Source: Scolanthus callimorphus (taxonomy: Eukaryota > Cnidaria > Anthozoa > Actiniaria > Edwardsiidae). From it: a stretch of 64,000 bases of DNA. The DNA is taken from positions 26,344,961-26,408,960 of the forward strand of contig CM066922.1 in the NCBI GenBank assembly GCA_033964015.1. Direction: 5' to 3'. The translations under genes were made by a program, and so were the position numbers. Numbering within the stretch: the first letter of the stretch is position 1; the number at the start of each line of letters is the position of its first letter. Of this stretch, positions 11,526 through 24,120 are shown piece after piece. The notes under the pieces are model-generated. The model was given only the letters and a program-made list of their open reading frames with translations. It searched no databases and was not told where the DNA came from.

Positions 11526-12345
11526 GTCACGTGATGTGACGTCATCGATGACGTCATCTATGCTTAAAAAATGAATATCTCGTGAAGAGAAGACTCTAAA
11601 ACAACCAAACTTGGGTAGTGTGGTCTAGGTCACCAGATGAGCGAAATGAAGTGGTCACGTGATGTGACGTCATAGATGACGTCATCTATGCTTGAAAAAT
11701 GAATATCTCGTGAAGAGAAGACTCTGAAACAACCAAACTTGGGTAGTGTGGTCTTGGTCACCAGATGAGCGAAATGAAGTGGTCACGTGATGTGACGTCT
11801 TAGATGACGTCATCTATGCTTGAAAAATGAATATCTCGTCAAGAGAAGACTCCAGAACAACCAAACTTGGGTAGTGTGGTCTAGGTCACCAGATGAGCAA
11901 AATGAAGTGGTCACGTGATGTGACGTCATCGATGACGTCATCTATGCTTGAAAAAATAATATCTCGTGAAGGGAAAACTCTAAAAGAACCAAACTTGGGT
12001 AGTGTGGTCTAGGCCACCATATGATCGAAATGAAGTGGTCACGTGATATGACGTCATCGATGACGTCATCTATGCTTGAAAAATGAATATATCGTGAAGA
12101 GAAGACTCTAAAACAACCAAACTTGGGCAGTGTGGTCTTGGTCACCAGATGAGCGAAATGAAGTGGTCACGTGATGTGACGTCACCGATGACGTCATCTA
12201 TGCTTGAAAAATGAATATCTCGTCAAGAGAAGACTCTAGAACAACCAAACTTGGGAAGTGTGGTCTAGGTCACCAGATGAGCAAAATGAAGTGGTCACGT
12301 GATGTGACGTCATCGATGACGTCATCTATGCTTGAAAAAATAATA
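11526..12345 (+). repeat. ~128-bp satellite array 2 (about 7 units)
   Basis: Same unit as the first array, again with CACGTG and paired TGACGTCA per unit; one unit has TGACGTCT. The last unit is cut at the word AAAAAATAATAT, where the LINE 3' fragment begins. Confidence 0.85.
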
Positions 12346-12652
12346 TTCTCTATTTCATATCCTCTTATTTCATAGTGTACTACTCTGTTGCTGTTGTTGT
12401 TATTGTTTATTTATTTATTTATTTTCTTTATTGTTAGTTAATTATTCTCCTTTGTTTGTCTCTACCTTAACTATAACTCCTATGAATTGTAAATGACTAT
12501 TATCTGCTTGACATCTGTTACCTAACTTGATTAACTCTGCTATTTTTAGGTAACTGTGATCCTCTAATTAAGTTAATACTTTAATTCATAACTTTTCTTG
12601 AACTGTATCCTGTTACTACAGAGGGCATTAAAGTATTGTTGTTGTTGTTGTT
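12346..12652 (+). mobile_element. probable 3' end of a non-LTR retrotransposon
   Basis: AT-rich 3'-UTR-like sequence ends ACAGAGGGCATTAAAGTATT followed by a (GTT)n tail at about 12635-12652. It interrupts a satellite unit on its left. This layout is typical of 5'-truncated LINE copies. No reverse transcriptase sequence remains, so the clade is unknown. Confidence 0.45.
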
Positions 12653-13670
12653 TCACGGTTGACTGATGAGACGTCAGATACGACAGATAAGACTTTATGG
12701 AAACTAGGCTTAAGGGTTTCTTGTGCACAGCAGAAGTTATTGAATTGGCACTGTCTACTATTTAGAGTGAATACATAAAACCTTATGATAATATGATCAC
12801 AGTCTCGCATGGTGCAAATGATAAAGGGAGGGTCATTATTTTTTACGCAAATGTTGTCACAGGGCCATAGTGATTATAGCGTCAGGGAGGCCTGTGCCCC
12901 CACAGTTTTTCCCCAGTAAATTCCCCACACATGGGTTAATTCTACATGCTGGGCTCTAAATTTCCACCGCGCATCGTGCGCATCGTTAAACATAAATACA
13001 CACATAAGAGAAATTATAAAATTCTGACTCCACCAATATTTCAACTGTACAAGATACTCTAATAGTATCACTCTACCCTACTTTATCTATCCAAAATATA
13101 TTGGTCAGAATTTTTAAATTCTCTTGTGTGTAGTTATTATTAATTGAGAATTAATAGTCTGTTGAAGTTTAGGATATTTGTGAGTATTTTATGTAAAACA
13201 TACGTACAGATGAAGTAACTTTCGGATTCTTTTTCCCTAAACAAAAGACATAATCGAATCTGCTATTATTACATGAAAATGGATTTTAGAACGTAATAAA
13301 AATGTCTTTTTAGCAATATCTAGATCCAGTGAATGATGGGGGAGGGTCACCATTAATTATGTCACCACATTTGGGAGGGCCAACATTTTTCCTGCATCTT
13401 GTCAGGGGAGGGTTTCCAAAAAAAACATGTACATGTAGACCAAAACAGAAATGCACCAGCCCTTTCCCGTCTAGTTTATGACCAGTCCCTTAGTTGTAAT
13501 TGCACAGTGCACACATAGGTTGGTTTAGACATAGCTTTTCATACCCTTGTCCCAGGGTGAAGTTTTCCGTGTTTTCGAACCAAGTTTGAAGTTGTATTTG
13601 GGTTATATTTTCAATGGTAGTTTGTTTATACTTGCTGCAGGTTGACCTCATAGGATGCTCTGTTTCTTGC
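12653..13670. other. no gene recognised
   Basis: AT-rich DNA. A CCCAGGGTGAAGTTTT word at about 13550 resembles the terminus of the MITE at 13671-13986 and may be a relic of another copy. Confidence 0.4.
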
Positions 13671-13986
13671 TGAAACTTCACCCTGGGGACATTGACTAGG
13701 ATTCTCAGTTCTATCAATCAAAGGCGGACCTTCAGGGCCTCCTATCATTGGATGATGAATTAAGCCCCTTCTCATTGGCAGCAGGATTAGTTCAGGAACA
13801 AGATCGTGCCAATCATCTCCCCTTGAATAATACAATGTGATCATTCGGGAACTAAACCTGCTGCCAATGAGAAGGCGCCAAACGCGGCATCCAATGATAG
13901 GAGGTCCCCGAAGCCCCGCCTTTGGGACTGACGTTTTTGATTGATAGAACTGAGAATCCTAGTGAGTGTCCCCAGGTGAAGTTTCA
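13671..13986. mobile_element. 316-bp fold-back MITE
   Basis: TGAAACTTCACC(C)TGGGGACA at the left mirrors TGTCCCCAGGTGAAGTTTCA at the right. The arms keep pairing inward for over 100 bp: GGATTCTCAGTTCTATCAAT, CCTATCATTGGAT and CTTCTCATTGGCAGCAGG all have inverted partners. A small asymmetric centre remains. There is no coding capacity and I see no clear target duplication. Confidence 0.8.
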
Positions 13987-15260
13987 TTGAGTTGGTGTGA
14001 TACAAAATCATGTAGCACCCCTATAAGTGATACCCATGGGAATTGATTTTGTTTTGATTAATTGCTCTAGATTTCCATGAACTGATGGAAGATACCTTAT
14101 ATGAATCTCCATCTTCATAATCCATAATCTCATTGTAATGTGTAATGCATGGTACATAGACATAGATAGTACTGACTGTGTGTGGTTTCCAGAAAATATC
14201 CCCCCCCCCTCCACGGAAGGGATTGGAAACGCCAGAGTAATTGGGGGGTCAACTATCCTGACTTTTTCCATACAAATACTGTATTTTATTTTTTTATGAT
14301 TTTTTTATTTATTTTTTTTTATTTTTGGTGGGGGGGGGGGGGGGGGGGTACTTTTCAACACCATTCCATGGGAGGGGGATGGATATTTTCTGGAAGGTCC
14401 ACACAATGCCAGATTATCAAATACTCATCTCCCATGGTGGGTTTTGCACACATGGAAGGTAGTTTTATTTATTTCAAGGGGGTGGGGGAGAGGGGTGGGG
14501 GAGAGGACTGGTGAATTTCAGCACTGTTTTCAATAAAGTGTTGGCCCTCCCTTGTATTTTTAGGGAAAACATCTTCCCCCCCCCCACCCCCCCCTCCTGC
14601 AGGGGTCTAGGAAAGGTGCAAACCTCCCCTCACCTTGTTATACGTTTTGCTCCAAGGCTTCTGAGAAGACTATGCATCATGAAAAAAGTGTATATATAAA
14701 ATAGTAGTTTAAGTTATGAACTAGGAGGTATTAAATGGACAATTAATTAAATGGAAAGTAACAAGCAAGAGAATGGTGTGCCCTCCCCTGAAAAGCTTTC
14801 ATATAGGTATGGCCTTACCCTTGTGCCTCCGTACCCCCACTCCCAACCACTCAAAAAAAATGTTCCTTCCCTTACAATTGGAATTTGCAATAAATGTTAC
14901 ACAGAAATTCAGTCAAATTACCAAAATTGACAAACAACTACAGTATTCTGAATTTCTCTGCTTATTCATGTTGGGTATTTTCTGGGGTGAGACATTTTAA
15001 TAAAAATACAATGAACACGTAATAATATGGTACATGTATGGTATGTATATGTTGAAATATTAAAACAGCTCATGACAAAGAAAAGCTTTTCTCTTGATTA
15101 CACTGTTGCACCTTGTTAGAATTATTCAATTGTGAGGGGTTAGTACCTTTTTTTTACCTTTCTTTCGTTCTTATTTTCATCTGCATCTCTGTATACTGCA
15201 CATATTTAGAGACATTTTTTCTGAAAAGATTATTATAGTGACAAACCATGTACACAACCG
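13987..15260. other. homopolymer-rich stretch, no gene recognised
   Basis: Contains a 19-base G run (14330-14348) and C-rich tracts near 14200 and 14575, with flanking words (TTTCCAGAAAATATCC, TTTTCAACACC) that reappear in degraded form at 57100-57280. This suggests a dispersed repeat with a C/G-rich body. Frames across it are low-complexity. Confidence 0.45.
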
Positions 15261-15300
15261 GGAGCTCCGCTTTTAGCCAGTGGCTAAATCTATATATTAA
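15261..15300 (+). repeat. short dispersed repeat GGAGCTCCGCTTTTAGC..., copy 2
   Basis: Nearly identical to 10707-10745, and also preceded by an ACCATGTACACA word, so the conserved segment extends upstream. Confidence 0.6.
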
Positions 15301-15567
15301 AGCAAAATATGTTTAAAAGTGGCGCACCAGCACGAATTCCGAATGTTTCTTTATTTGTGAAAACTCATTCTATAAACTCTAGTTAACATTGTACCGTGCG
15401 TTTAAGCTGTCAGAATTTCCAAATACACGACTTTAGCTGTCAATAGTCAACCTTCAAAGGACATGCTCGGTTCCGCTAACCACAGGCAATCCAAAGCTAA
15501 ATATGACTACCGGTATAAACCACTGGATAGTTAACAACAAAATGTTTTAATCACAGGGGAATTCCTG

Positions 15568-15708
15568 CAAAAACCCATCCATGGAAAAAGCTGAATTTGC
15601 TAAAGCACGCGGGTTTGAAGTGTTTGGATTTCACCCAGTGATCAAGCCATGGAAATCCAAACACTTCCAATTCTTCCAATAAGAGAAATTCATGGATGGG
15701 TTTCTAAA
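15568..15708. mobile_element. small hairpin element
   Basis: AAAACCCATCCATG faces CATGGATGGGTTT, and GAAGTGTTTGGATTT faces AAATCCAAACACTTCC. Nearly the whole 140 bp forms one stem. It lies just downstream (minus strand) of the furin-like exon and is probably an intronic MITE. Confidence 0.6.
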
Positions 15709-15841
15709 GTAATTCACTGTGAATTTTGCCCATGAATTAATACCGGTTCCTGACAACAGAGAGACAGGCGCACGTCGGTGCATATACTGTACTGTCTTAA
15801 TTTCATTCTACCTAATGTTGATATCGATTTTGTAGACATAC

Positions 15842-15982
15842 CTGCACAAAACACTGCATCCCCGTAGTAACCATATTCTGGACAAGAACATTGACCTCCG
15901 ATCAACAGTACTGCATTTGGATGACACGTTGTGCACGACATTGCATCCGGCCCCGAACACGTCGCACAATCCGCGTGGCAGA
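15842..15982 (-). CDS. furin-like cysteine-rich repeat exon
   Basis: On the minus strand the acceptor TATGTCTTAG and donor GTATGT bound 141 nt. These read through 47 codons in phase 1-1: C-H-A-D-C-A-T-C-S-G-P-D, C-T-T-C, a hydrophobic LLIGG, C-S-C-P and a final C. The CxxC pairs and spacing are those of furin-like/growth-factor-receptor Cys-rich repeats of secreted or receptor proteins. Symmetric phase 1-1 exons are typical of shuffled extracellular modules. Exons at 54350-54445 and 4407-4560 share strand, phase and module type and may belong to the same gene. The rest of the gene is not identifiable. Confidence 0.7.
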
Positions 15983-16109
15983 CTAAGACATACAAAACAT
16001 AGCATTCCACTGTTGATTAGTTAAGCATTAATATAACATAACTTTCTATGACTTTCTCGGCGCAATATAGCACACGTAATGTTGGGAGAGACACGAGAAA
16101 GCATAGATT

Positions 16110-16456
16110 TGGGCCAATCAGAGCGCGCGTTATATCGTAGCTAAAGTATTGCGAAGCGAGCGTTAGCGAGCGAGCATATCTAATATTGGCAAGTCCTAAC
16201 GCTAGCAAGTCCTAACGCCCTTGCAATTTTGGATTACGCGCGCAGAGCATTCTGGGACAGCCGCATGATGATATACACGTGAAGCGTCGAGATTTCCGTG
16301 TGTCTGTCTGGACAGATCGAAATCCAATCGATATCAACAGGGGGTTGCCTCTGCAGGGGGTCGCATTTTCAAGATGGCGGCTATGCGATGGTAAACTCTG
16401 GTTCTTCGTCTTAAAACTGTTCTCTCCAAGCCCTGAGAGCGGACTTTCGTTTCTAG
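16110..16456 (+). promoter_or_regulatory. possible promoter and noncoding first exon
   Basis: GC-richer than its surroundings, with a CCAAT box (GGCCAATCAGAG near 16111), GCGCGCG, and a YY1-like CAAGATGGCGGC word at about 16371-16382. A strong splice donor, TTCTAG|GTAAGT, ends the putative exon at 16456. The ATG inside the YY1-like word opens only a six-codon frame, so the exon would be 5' UTR. I cannot place the downstream exons. Confidence 0.4.
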
Positions 16457-17140
16457 GTAAGTTCTTCGTTTCTTTCACTTGCAATTTTTTAAACCCCCGT
16501 TATTATATTTTATACCACAATGACCTTTTGTCTCAGAGTTTTTGCTCTGTTTCGACGATAGATTCCACGGCAACCAAAGCACATTTCGCTTTCTCTCAAT
16601 AGGACTGACCTTCCCTTTTCATAATGAATGCCAAGCAAGACAAGCATATTATGCAGGAAGGTTGTGATTACAATACATGGTATACAAGCAGAGAACAGTT
16701 ATCGAAATGGTTACATTAGGATGTTAGCGGTCCTAGATAACTTATAGATTCCTGATACAAATGGTACTACTATCAATTCGACTGTGAATAAATTCAGCAA
16801 GATAAGCTTTGAGAGTTATGGAATCAGGAATCCACTGGTAGGGAATCCGGAATCCAGTAGGTTGGAATCCGGAATCTTAGGGCTGGAATCCGGAATACAA
16901 GATCTGATTGGATTACCTTACATGGGGCGACAGTGATGATTAAAATAATGGACACGCAAGACTTCAGGTATTTTTTTCTGTCAAAGTTAACCTATAGTTC
17001 TGTTCACCTTTTAAAACCTGTATGTTATTTTACCTTCGATGCTGAAATAACTTTGATAGTTGGCAAAACAGAATTGCATTTATTTTAGGCTATAAAGTGT
17101 AAAGCTGTTTTTAAAGTGAAAGACGTATTCAACATGCAAA
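16457..17140. other. no gene recognised; short GGAATC repeat
   Basis: A GGAATCCGGAATC-type direct repetition lies at about 16840-16900. Nothing else is supported. Confidence 0.4.
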
Positions 17141-17820
17141 GTGCATACACTCAGTGCTATTAAGGCATGGCTATGGAAGGAAAAGCGTAGGGGGTGGTCT
17201 ATATTTAATGCATTTACTCATTTTTTTACGAAACTTAATTCATGTTACAGAGCACCCAGAACTTAACAAAGTTTGAGTATCGTTTCTATGACAACCTGGA
17301 ATGTGACCTTTGAACTTCATTTTTAACGGAATTTTAAAAACTGCTCCTGCTGACAGGGAAAATACATAAGAGACAAAAAATAAATTAGTGGAAAAAATAA
17401 TTCTTACCTTGGTGTTTGTAAATCTAATTGGAAATGGTGCACAACACACATGGATAAGAAGTTATCAAAGGGTATCGAATTTCACATTGTCCTAAAATAG
17501 GATTCCCAATGGAGAAGTCAACTTTTCCAATTAGATCAACAATATATACCCAGACTTAAGTCACTTGGCACTTAAACATTTTCAGGATTTAAAGCCTTTC
17601 CCTGTCCGCAGGAGCACTTTTTAAAAAACCGTTACCTTCGAGTTCAAAGGTCACATTTAAAGTTGTCATAGAAACAGCAACCAAAATTTACTTATTTTTC
17701 AACCCCCACAGGCTGAAAAACTTTAAATAACCGAACAGTTGAAAGCACTTGAGATAGACCACCCCCTAGGTTTTATGACAATTCGTTTGTCAGCCATGCC
17801 TTAATGGTGCTGAGCACATG
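17141..17820. mobile_element. ~680-bp fold-back element
   Basis: ATTAAGGCATGGCT and TAGGGGGTGGTCTAT at the left face AGCCATGCCTTAAT and ATAGACCACCCCCTA at the right. Further in, AATGTGACCTTTGAACTTC faces GAGTTCAAAGGTCACATTT, and GTTTTTAAAAGT-type words also pair. These are long imperfect inverted arms without a transposase gene, i.e. an old non-autonomous element. Confidence 0.7.
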
Positions 17821-17847
17821 GTAAACTGACCTCACAGTCTAATAATT

Positions 17848-17970
17848 AACACTTATTTACTTGGACCAAGGGAAACAGTATGTCTTGTGGTCCCAAGAAC
17901 GCTGATGTTTCCTCAGCTCCGAGGACCGCAAAACATACTGCTTTCCTGAGGTTCCAGTAAATAAGTGCTT
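17848..17970. mobile_element. hairpin MITE-like element
   Basis: CACTTATTTACTTGGACC...ACAGTATGT...GTGGTCC pairs with GGACCGC...ACATACTG...GGTTCCAGTAAATAAGTG. The stem covers almost all of the ~120 bp. Confidence 0.65.
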
Positions 17971-20900
17971 TATTATCATACCAAGTATCGAAGGGAAAAA
18001 AAACAGAGAAATAAAGGAGAGTTTGTTTTACGTGAATGAATTGTGCAAAAGCACACGTAAATGTGGTGTATTTTTAAATGTTTTTCAGTCACATGACTCG
18101 CAAGGGAAACAGTCTAATTTTTTTGCGTGGTCATCATGCCAAATTGGTATTAATGACAAAAGAAATCATTTGCCTTCGATATTGCTCTTCTGATGATTTC
18201 TATTGGCCGATTAGCATACCATACAGAGGAGGCACATTCTCTGTCACCGCGAGCATTTCTCTTTCTATTAGAAACTTCTAGTAATAAAATGTAAATAACT
18301 AAGCTCTTTGCCTTTATTTCCCTTATATACAGTTGGATATAAAACTAAATTCAAGGTTGGACCGCATTTCAGATTTAGCCGTTTTGTGGAGCACCACCAC
18401 AAAATTCGAGTGTTCATTTATCTGGAAAACGCATTGTATAAACTCCTACTCATTCTCGCACCCCGAGGCCTCCGGCTCGTAACCTCGCTAGGGAGGCTCT
18501 GGTGACAGCCACCGATGCATGCTTAAAGTGCCACTATTATAAAAAATTAGAGTCTCCAATCTTTGCCCATTCTTCATATGTTAGGCAGCTTTGCAAAACT
18601 AGAACAATGCCGTTTTCCGTTTTTTGATAGCTCTTTTCATTCAAAAGTTATTAAGGTAAGAACGATATGCAAATTAGCATGGGTGATGACGTCACGCTCT
18701 CAACTTGATCAATGCCTAAATACTAAAAAGAGGTATATCTCTATACCTCTTGAAGTTGAGTGCTTAAACTTGGCAGAATGAATATTTGACTTGAACAGAG
18801 TGATGTGACTCATCAATCAGGGTTGCCATGGCAATCCACTGGTTCCCAGGCTCCCCAGACAATTTTAGGATTTCCCGATTTTTCCCGCCCAGATTTCAGA
18901 ATTAACCAATTTGCTTGTTACTAAAAGCGAGATACTACTAAATAAGATAAGTGGGCATGGCAATGAACAGGGGACTTTTTTGTTTATGCCATTCGCAATA
19001 ACCGCTGCTCTCCAAGATTACATTGCAGACTCAACTCAGGGAAAAGCACTGTTGAGTATCACGAATTTGTAATCAAATAGCGCTCTATTTCTATTTCTCG
19101 TTTGTTTTGTTTTAATTCTGAAAGCTGGAAGGATAAAATAAAACGTTTATTCAGCTACCTGTATATTGTAAATAAAAATTGTTTGATTTTAGGATCTGTG
19201 GACCTTCATCTGCGACTGTTTAAACTGGGTCAGACTGAAATTCAGACTGCAAGTGCAAGAAAAATTACGTTGTTTTTGTTTAGCAATCGTAACGATTTCC
19301 TTTTTTATCCTATCAGTTTACCCTGATATTTCGGGGCCTTCCAGTGGAATTAGATCAAGTGGAAAGATGTCATAGTTTTGGGTTGAGAAATAAAAGTTCT
19401 GCACCATGCAGATACATAAATTTTGCTTGAAAAACCTGGTCACACTGTTTTAGTATAATGAAAAAAAAATGTCATGGTAACCAAACAAACGTGTTGATTA
19501 GTTTGTGTGTTAACCTTATTAGAAAATGTCTGGACAAGTTTCACCATAACCTATCCTGGAATTCAATCGATTTGACTACTGATGATTTACAACCCCAGAT
19601 TTTGTATCTAACCAAGCTGGGATTTTGCAAACAATGTGTAAATACCCAGACTGAAGGGTACCCACCCTGGAAATACAAGCTCAGTTTTCACCACCCTTCT
19701 CTGGGATTAAATGGTGGATTAAGTCCATGAAAAGGATGAGACTCCAAATTGGTTAACTTTTTATTGTGCTATTAGTATAACTAACAGAGTATTCTGACAA
19801 GTTCTGTAATAGTGGAACCTGGGCAGTTGACAAAATTACACCTGTTGACAACATTGGGTTTTGAGGTGGCAACATAATTTTCGCAAGAAAAATTGAATCA
19901 AAGAGGATTTTGATACAGCACTATGATGTTCTTCTGAGCAGTAAACAATCTGTAGTGAAAACTCTTAAAAGGAGCCCTGCTATAGTTCTACTTCTGAAAA
20001 TCAATCAATGAATGCTCTCGTAATACTGTAGCATCTAACATGTTGCATCCCTGAACCACCAGCACTTGTACTAGAAATTGCTATTTGGTTGCAGGATGCA
20101 GTAGTTTTGTGTCATCCAGACAAGAATGGCATTATGTTCCTTTTGTGAATGGGCATGTACATGTACACCTACACCTTCGGAACCTGCAACAAACAATGCA
20201 CAACAAGTTACTTCTGAATGTCCTACCCTCTATTATATCTTTTATCAAGTGCTTCTAAAAAACTTTCCTTTTTAATGCATAGTAACTAGGAGAAGTGAAA
20301 TGAAATTTGTATTATTACAGTCACACAGGTTGTTCTCTTTGCTCTTAACACTGATGGACAACACTGATGGACAACTTTGGTATCAAATTGCAATTTCTCG
20401 TGAGCAACTTTAATTCGCCACATGTCTGAGCACTGGAGGGGCAGACCATAATTGAACGATTTTGGAAACAAAATATTTCAAGTTCTGGTACAATATCGTG
20501 AAGACAGATACAAAAGATGTTTTGGAATTTGATTCAAGCAAGCTGTCCATCAATGTTGCTAGGCAATATTGCAAAATTGTAGGGAAGAGAACATCTTGTT
20601 TCACTGTAACATGATCTACAATTTCCACTCACAAGTCAAATGGTTTATCAAAAAATCCAACTTCTCACCAAATTTATTTTTAAATTCAGTAAGTATACAC
20701 AACTAGCAGTTCTTTTTTATACCACTCACATCTCAATTTATTTTGCTTTCTTGGCAAACAAACTGAGCACTTCAGTTCTTGCAACAGCTATTTCAGTGAA
20801 AATATTTCTAAGGATCATGCCCAAGCATAGGTGTCCTGTAGGTGAACACACCAAAAAATCCCATTATTCCCCCATTATTTCCAAAAATAAGCACCACACA

Positions 20901-22313
20901 ATGAAGACATATAGAATGTAGTTTTGTTTTCGAGAGATACTTCAGTGGCACAACGAGCAGTTTTCGAAAAATGTTCAATTAATTAATATTCATGAGACAA
21001 CATTTTCAAGCAGATTTTAGAACTCGAGTGAAGACCCGATTTTGCTGCCGATCTCAAGGAAATCAAATGGTTTCATTTAAACTGGGTCCTAGAAACTGCG
21101 TGTGACTTATTTCCAGATCTAAATTCACCGTGAGAAAGTGGGAGTCCAAGAACAACAACCACTGAAACTCATGTGCGGAACTGTCGAACCAAAAACACAT
21201 AACTTCCCCCATTTTCTGTTTCATCCCCGTTAGATAAACGAATTTCAAAATGATAGTACTTCCATTTTTCACTGACAACTCTGTGGCACAACGACTAGAT
21301 TTTGAAAGCACATTCTGGCAAGACGATAAGAAATCGGCTTTTTGCATTACAGCAAGGAAGCTCAACGAAAGATTCCACAAAACCCCTTGGTGCGATTTCT
21401 CAAAGAGAGACCTACATAAGCCAACAGTAATTAAAAGCTTACCTTGGCGGATAATTTGACACTTCACCTTTCAGCTGCTGGCAGAAAGTTAACTTGGGAA
21501 TTCCACCACAGATCACAGACATCCGCCATATAAATCGAAATCCTTGAATAGAGCTGCTTTGCCGAAGCGAATAGCGTAGCAATCTCAAGCTCAAACTGCT
21601 CAAAATTCATTCCCCAAGTACAAGTATTGTTTCTGTTGAACTCCGTTTGTGGTTTACATTACTTATTCCCGCATAAAACTGGAGAAATTAACTCGGTCGA
21701 CACGACAACAAACCAGAATTTGCTCAGCTGAAGACAAATCAGGCCGTGCATCTGCGCATGCGTCACATAAAGGTCCCCTGCTATGGCAATGTAGGTTACA
21801 ATTGATTTCTTCAAAAGATATAGCCTCATCTAGAATTTTCGATAGGGGTGGTCTGGAACAAAGGCTGTTGCCATGGCAATCAATTAAGGTAAATAAAATT
21901 ATCAGGAAGACTGAGTTCAATAACCGTGCCAAGTTTGATAGGATTTGATGCAAATCCAACAAAAATATAGACCATCAAATAATTTACCACTTTTTTGTTA
22001 AGAGTGTGACGTCATCAAGTCACACTTTGGAGCAATGGCGGCCAATTTTCAAACTCTAACATCTTCGGAACCAAAAAAGATTTTTTGAAAACAGAAAGAA
22101 GCAATTTCTTCTGAGCCTCAGCTCTTTCAAATGAGGCATAAAGTAAATAATTTTCAAACTTAAAAATATAGTGGCACTTTAAACGAACATGGTGGTTTTA
22201 TAACTCACAATTACTTTTAGAAAATAACACCTATTTGATATGGTGAATGTGCGCATTCTGATTGGTTAAAAGCTGTGTTTGTAAGAGACCTGAGAGACAC
22301 GATTGTCACGCAA
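17971..22313. other. no gene recognised over 4.3 kb
   Basis: Scattered frames up to 134 aa (21063-21467, minus) show no recognisable family. An NRF1-like TGCGCATGCGTCA word at about 21753 and an AATGGCGGCC word at about 22034 could belong to a promoter, but no exon follows that I can support. Confidence 0.4.
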
Positions 22314-22526
22314 CGCTGTCGTGCGTGTGTACGTAATTTTCGAAAAGCAATAAATGTACTTTCCTCTTGCTCTCTGGTTTCTTACGAACACTCGGGGAAT
22401 GTTGGTCGAACTGATAAAACTTGAAAGCCGGCGAGTGTCTTTCAAGTTTTGATCAGTTCTCCCAACATCCCCCTCGTGTTTGTAAGAAACCAGAGAGCAC
22501 GCGGACAGTACTTTTAGTGCTTAAAG
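22314..22526. mobile_element. MITE-like fold-back repeat, host copy
   Basis: The arms AAGCAATAAATGTACTTTCC and GTTTCTTACGAACACTCGGG pair with the segment CCCTCGTGTTTGTAAGAAAC...AGTACTTTTAGTGCTT. A near-identical 213-bp copy in the same orientation lies 3792 bp further on, inside the Polinton (26106-26318). This copy extends further upstream (about 22230), where TTTGTAAGAGACCTGAGAG partly repeats an arm. Confidence 0.75.
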
Positions 22527-23729
22527 AAAATAACGTAAACACTCGCGAAATAAAATATTAGGGGAAAATCAAAATCTGAATTCTCCTTACATTATGGTAA
22601 TCACTTTGGCGCGTCACGTTGTTCAATCGAATTTCACTTCCATTCGCGAGTCCACACAGACGACAGCGAGTTCAAAACAAGAGAAAGTTTTGCCTTCAAA
22701 AGAAGAAATATAGCCCGATCTTTAACCAAAATGGATAAAATTACATGAAAACTCACTAAGTTTTCAGCAGAGACAGGATATAAACAACAATCCAAGAAAC
22801 TTTCAGGCAAAGAACTGATCGAGTTCGGTTCTAGGTCATGACCTCGTGTTCACAGTTTAAGCTCAATGATGGAAATTGACTTGCACATTCTGGATAGTGC
22901 AACCAGAGAACATTCTGTCCAGATTAAGTGTCATTGTCTGTAAGAACCGGGCAGGTGCTACGGATGGGGGTCGGCCGATTTTTATGAAACTTTCAGCGAT
23001 TGATACCTACCCGATATGATTAAGTTTGGTAGCAAACTAAGATCGATCGCGTTATCCCCCCCTGATTTGACCACCCCCCTTGTTTTTGACCATTTGGGGC
23101 TCAATTTTCTGACCAAATTAAGACCAACTTCGATGGCTTATAAAATTCCGCACGCATAGTAAATTCCCAACCAAATATTATATTCGAATTATTTGCTATT
23201 CAAGGCGACTACTTGAGCGAGATTAGTATTATACGTTTAATTCTGATTTTATACGGCGATCGCAAAGTTGACAGCTAAACAACTCAAATTGAAATTCGAA
23301 ATTTATCTGATTTTTGAAAATAATTTTCTCAAAAGTGCGGCAACGAATTTTAAAAATAAAACTGGTTTTTGCAAGCTCATTCCCTAGTTAATAATAAAAA
23401 GCAAACTCTTTGTTGGCAAGTTTCAATGCCTATTCAAGAAAACTCCAAAAGTATGCCTAGTCAGGCCGCAATCTGACAACATTTTCCCTCTATGTTTTTG
23501 ACAGGCGCCAAAGAATATTGTCAATATATTTTTTAAATTTGCGTGACAATATATTTCAGATTGTTAAGAGTTTCGATTGTGTTTAACAATCTATCTAATA
23601 TTCTACTTAAACTAAGTACGTTTTACTTCTGTCAATCAAATTGCGTGACAAACGTGTCAGACTACCTTGTGTAATTCGACACCAGCTAGTAAAGGAGTTT
23701 TTACATAACGAGTAGTCCACGAGGTAATC
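22527..23729. other. no gene recognised
   Basis: Unmarked AT-rich DNA upstream of the exon at 23730, possibly containing its promoter. No TATA-like element is convincing. Confidence 0.4.
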
Positions 23730-24120
23730 ATGAGTGTAGCTTGCTCCTTTAGTTCCTCTGATTCTTTATGCAACTTGGAGAGTGCAGAGTCTGTGATCTT
23801 GCCCCTCCTTGCTTGTCAACTGGACATGAGTTCTCATCTTCTTAGCCTGGGGGTAAGCTCAGGAATCGTAAGTGAAGTTGACCTCATATTGAACAGAGCC
23901 GGCAAATTGGTCGCGACAGACGAGCAAAAAACCTCGATGACGATCTGTTCCAAGCACAGGAGAAATCTAACCACTGACTGGCCTGGCAGAAAAAGCGCAA
24001 CATGCTCGTATCCTACTCATCGAGGGGCGAGGAGAAGTATAAAGAATGTGCGACGTGTGAACGCCATTATCTCCGCGGAGATTTACGAATTTCACAATGC
24101 TGAAATCCCAATAGGTTCAG
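23730..24120 (+). CDS. first coding exon of a Cys/His protein, function unknown
   Basis: An ATG at 23730 opens a frame ending at a donor TTCAG|GTAAAT (24121), in phase 1. The 130 residues start with a Ser/Leu-rich region containing a possible amphipathic segment (about residues 18-60). They then show C-S-K-H, a Trp, C-S-Y-P-T-H and an Arg-rich segment, ending in E-I-P-I-G-S. The pattern CxxH...W...C(x)YPxH...IPxGS resembles a family of uncharacterised proteins I associate with cnidarian and other invertebrate genomes; this is from memory and not verified. The second exon is not identifiable; the Polinton begins 650 bp downstream. Confidence 0.45.
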
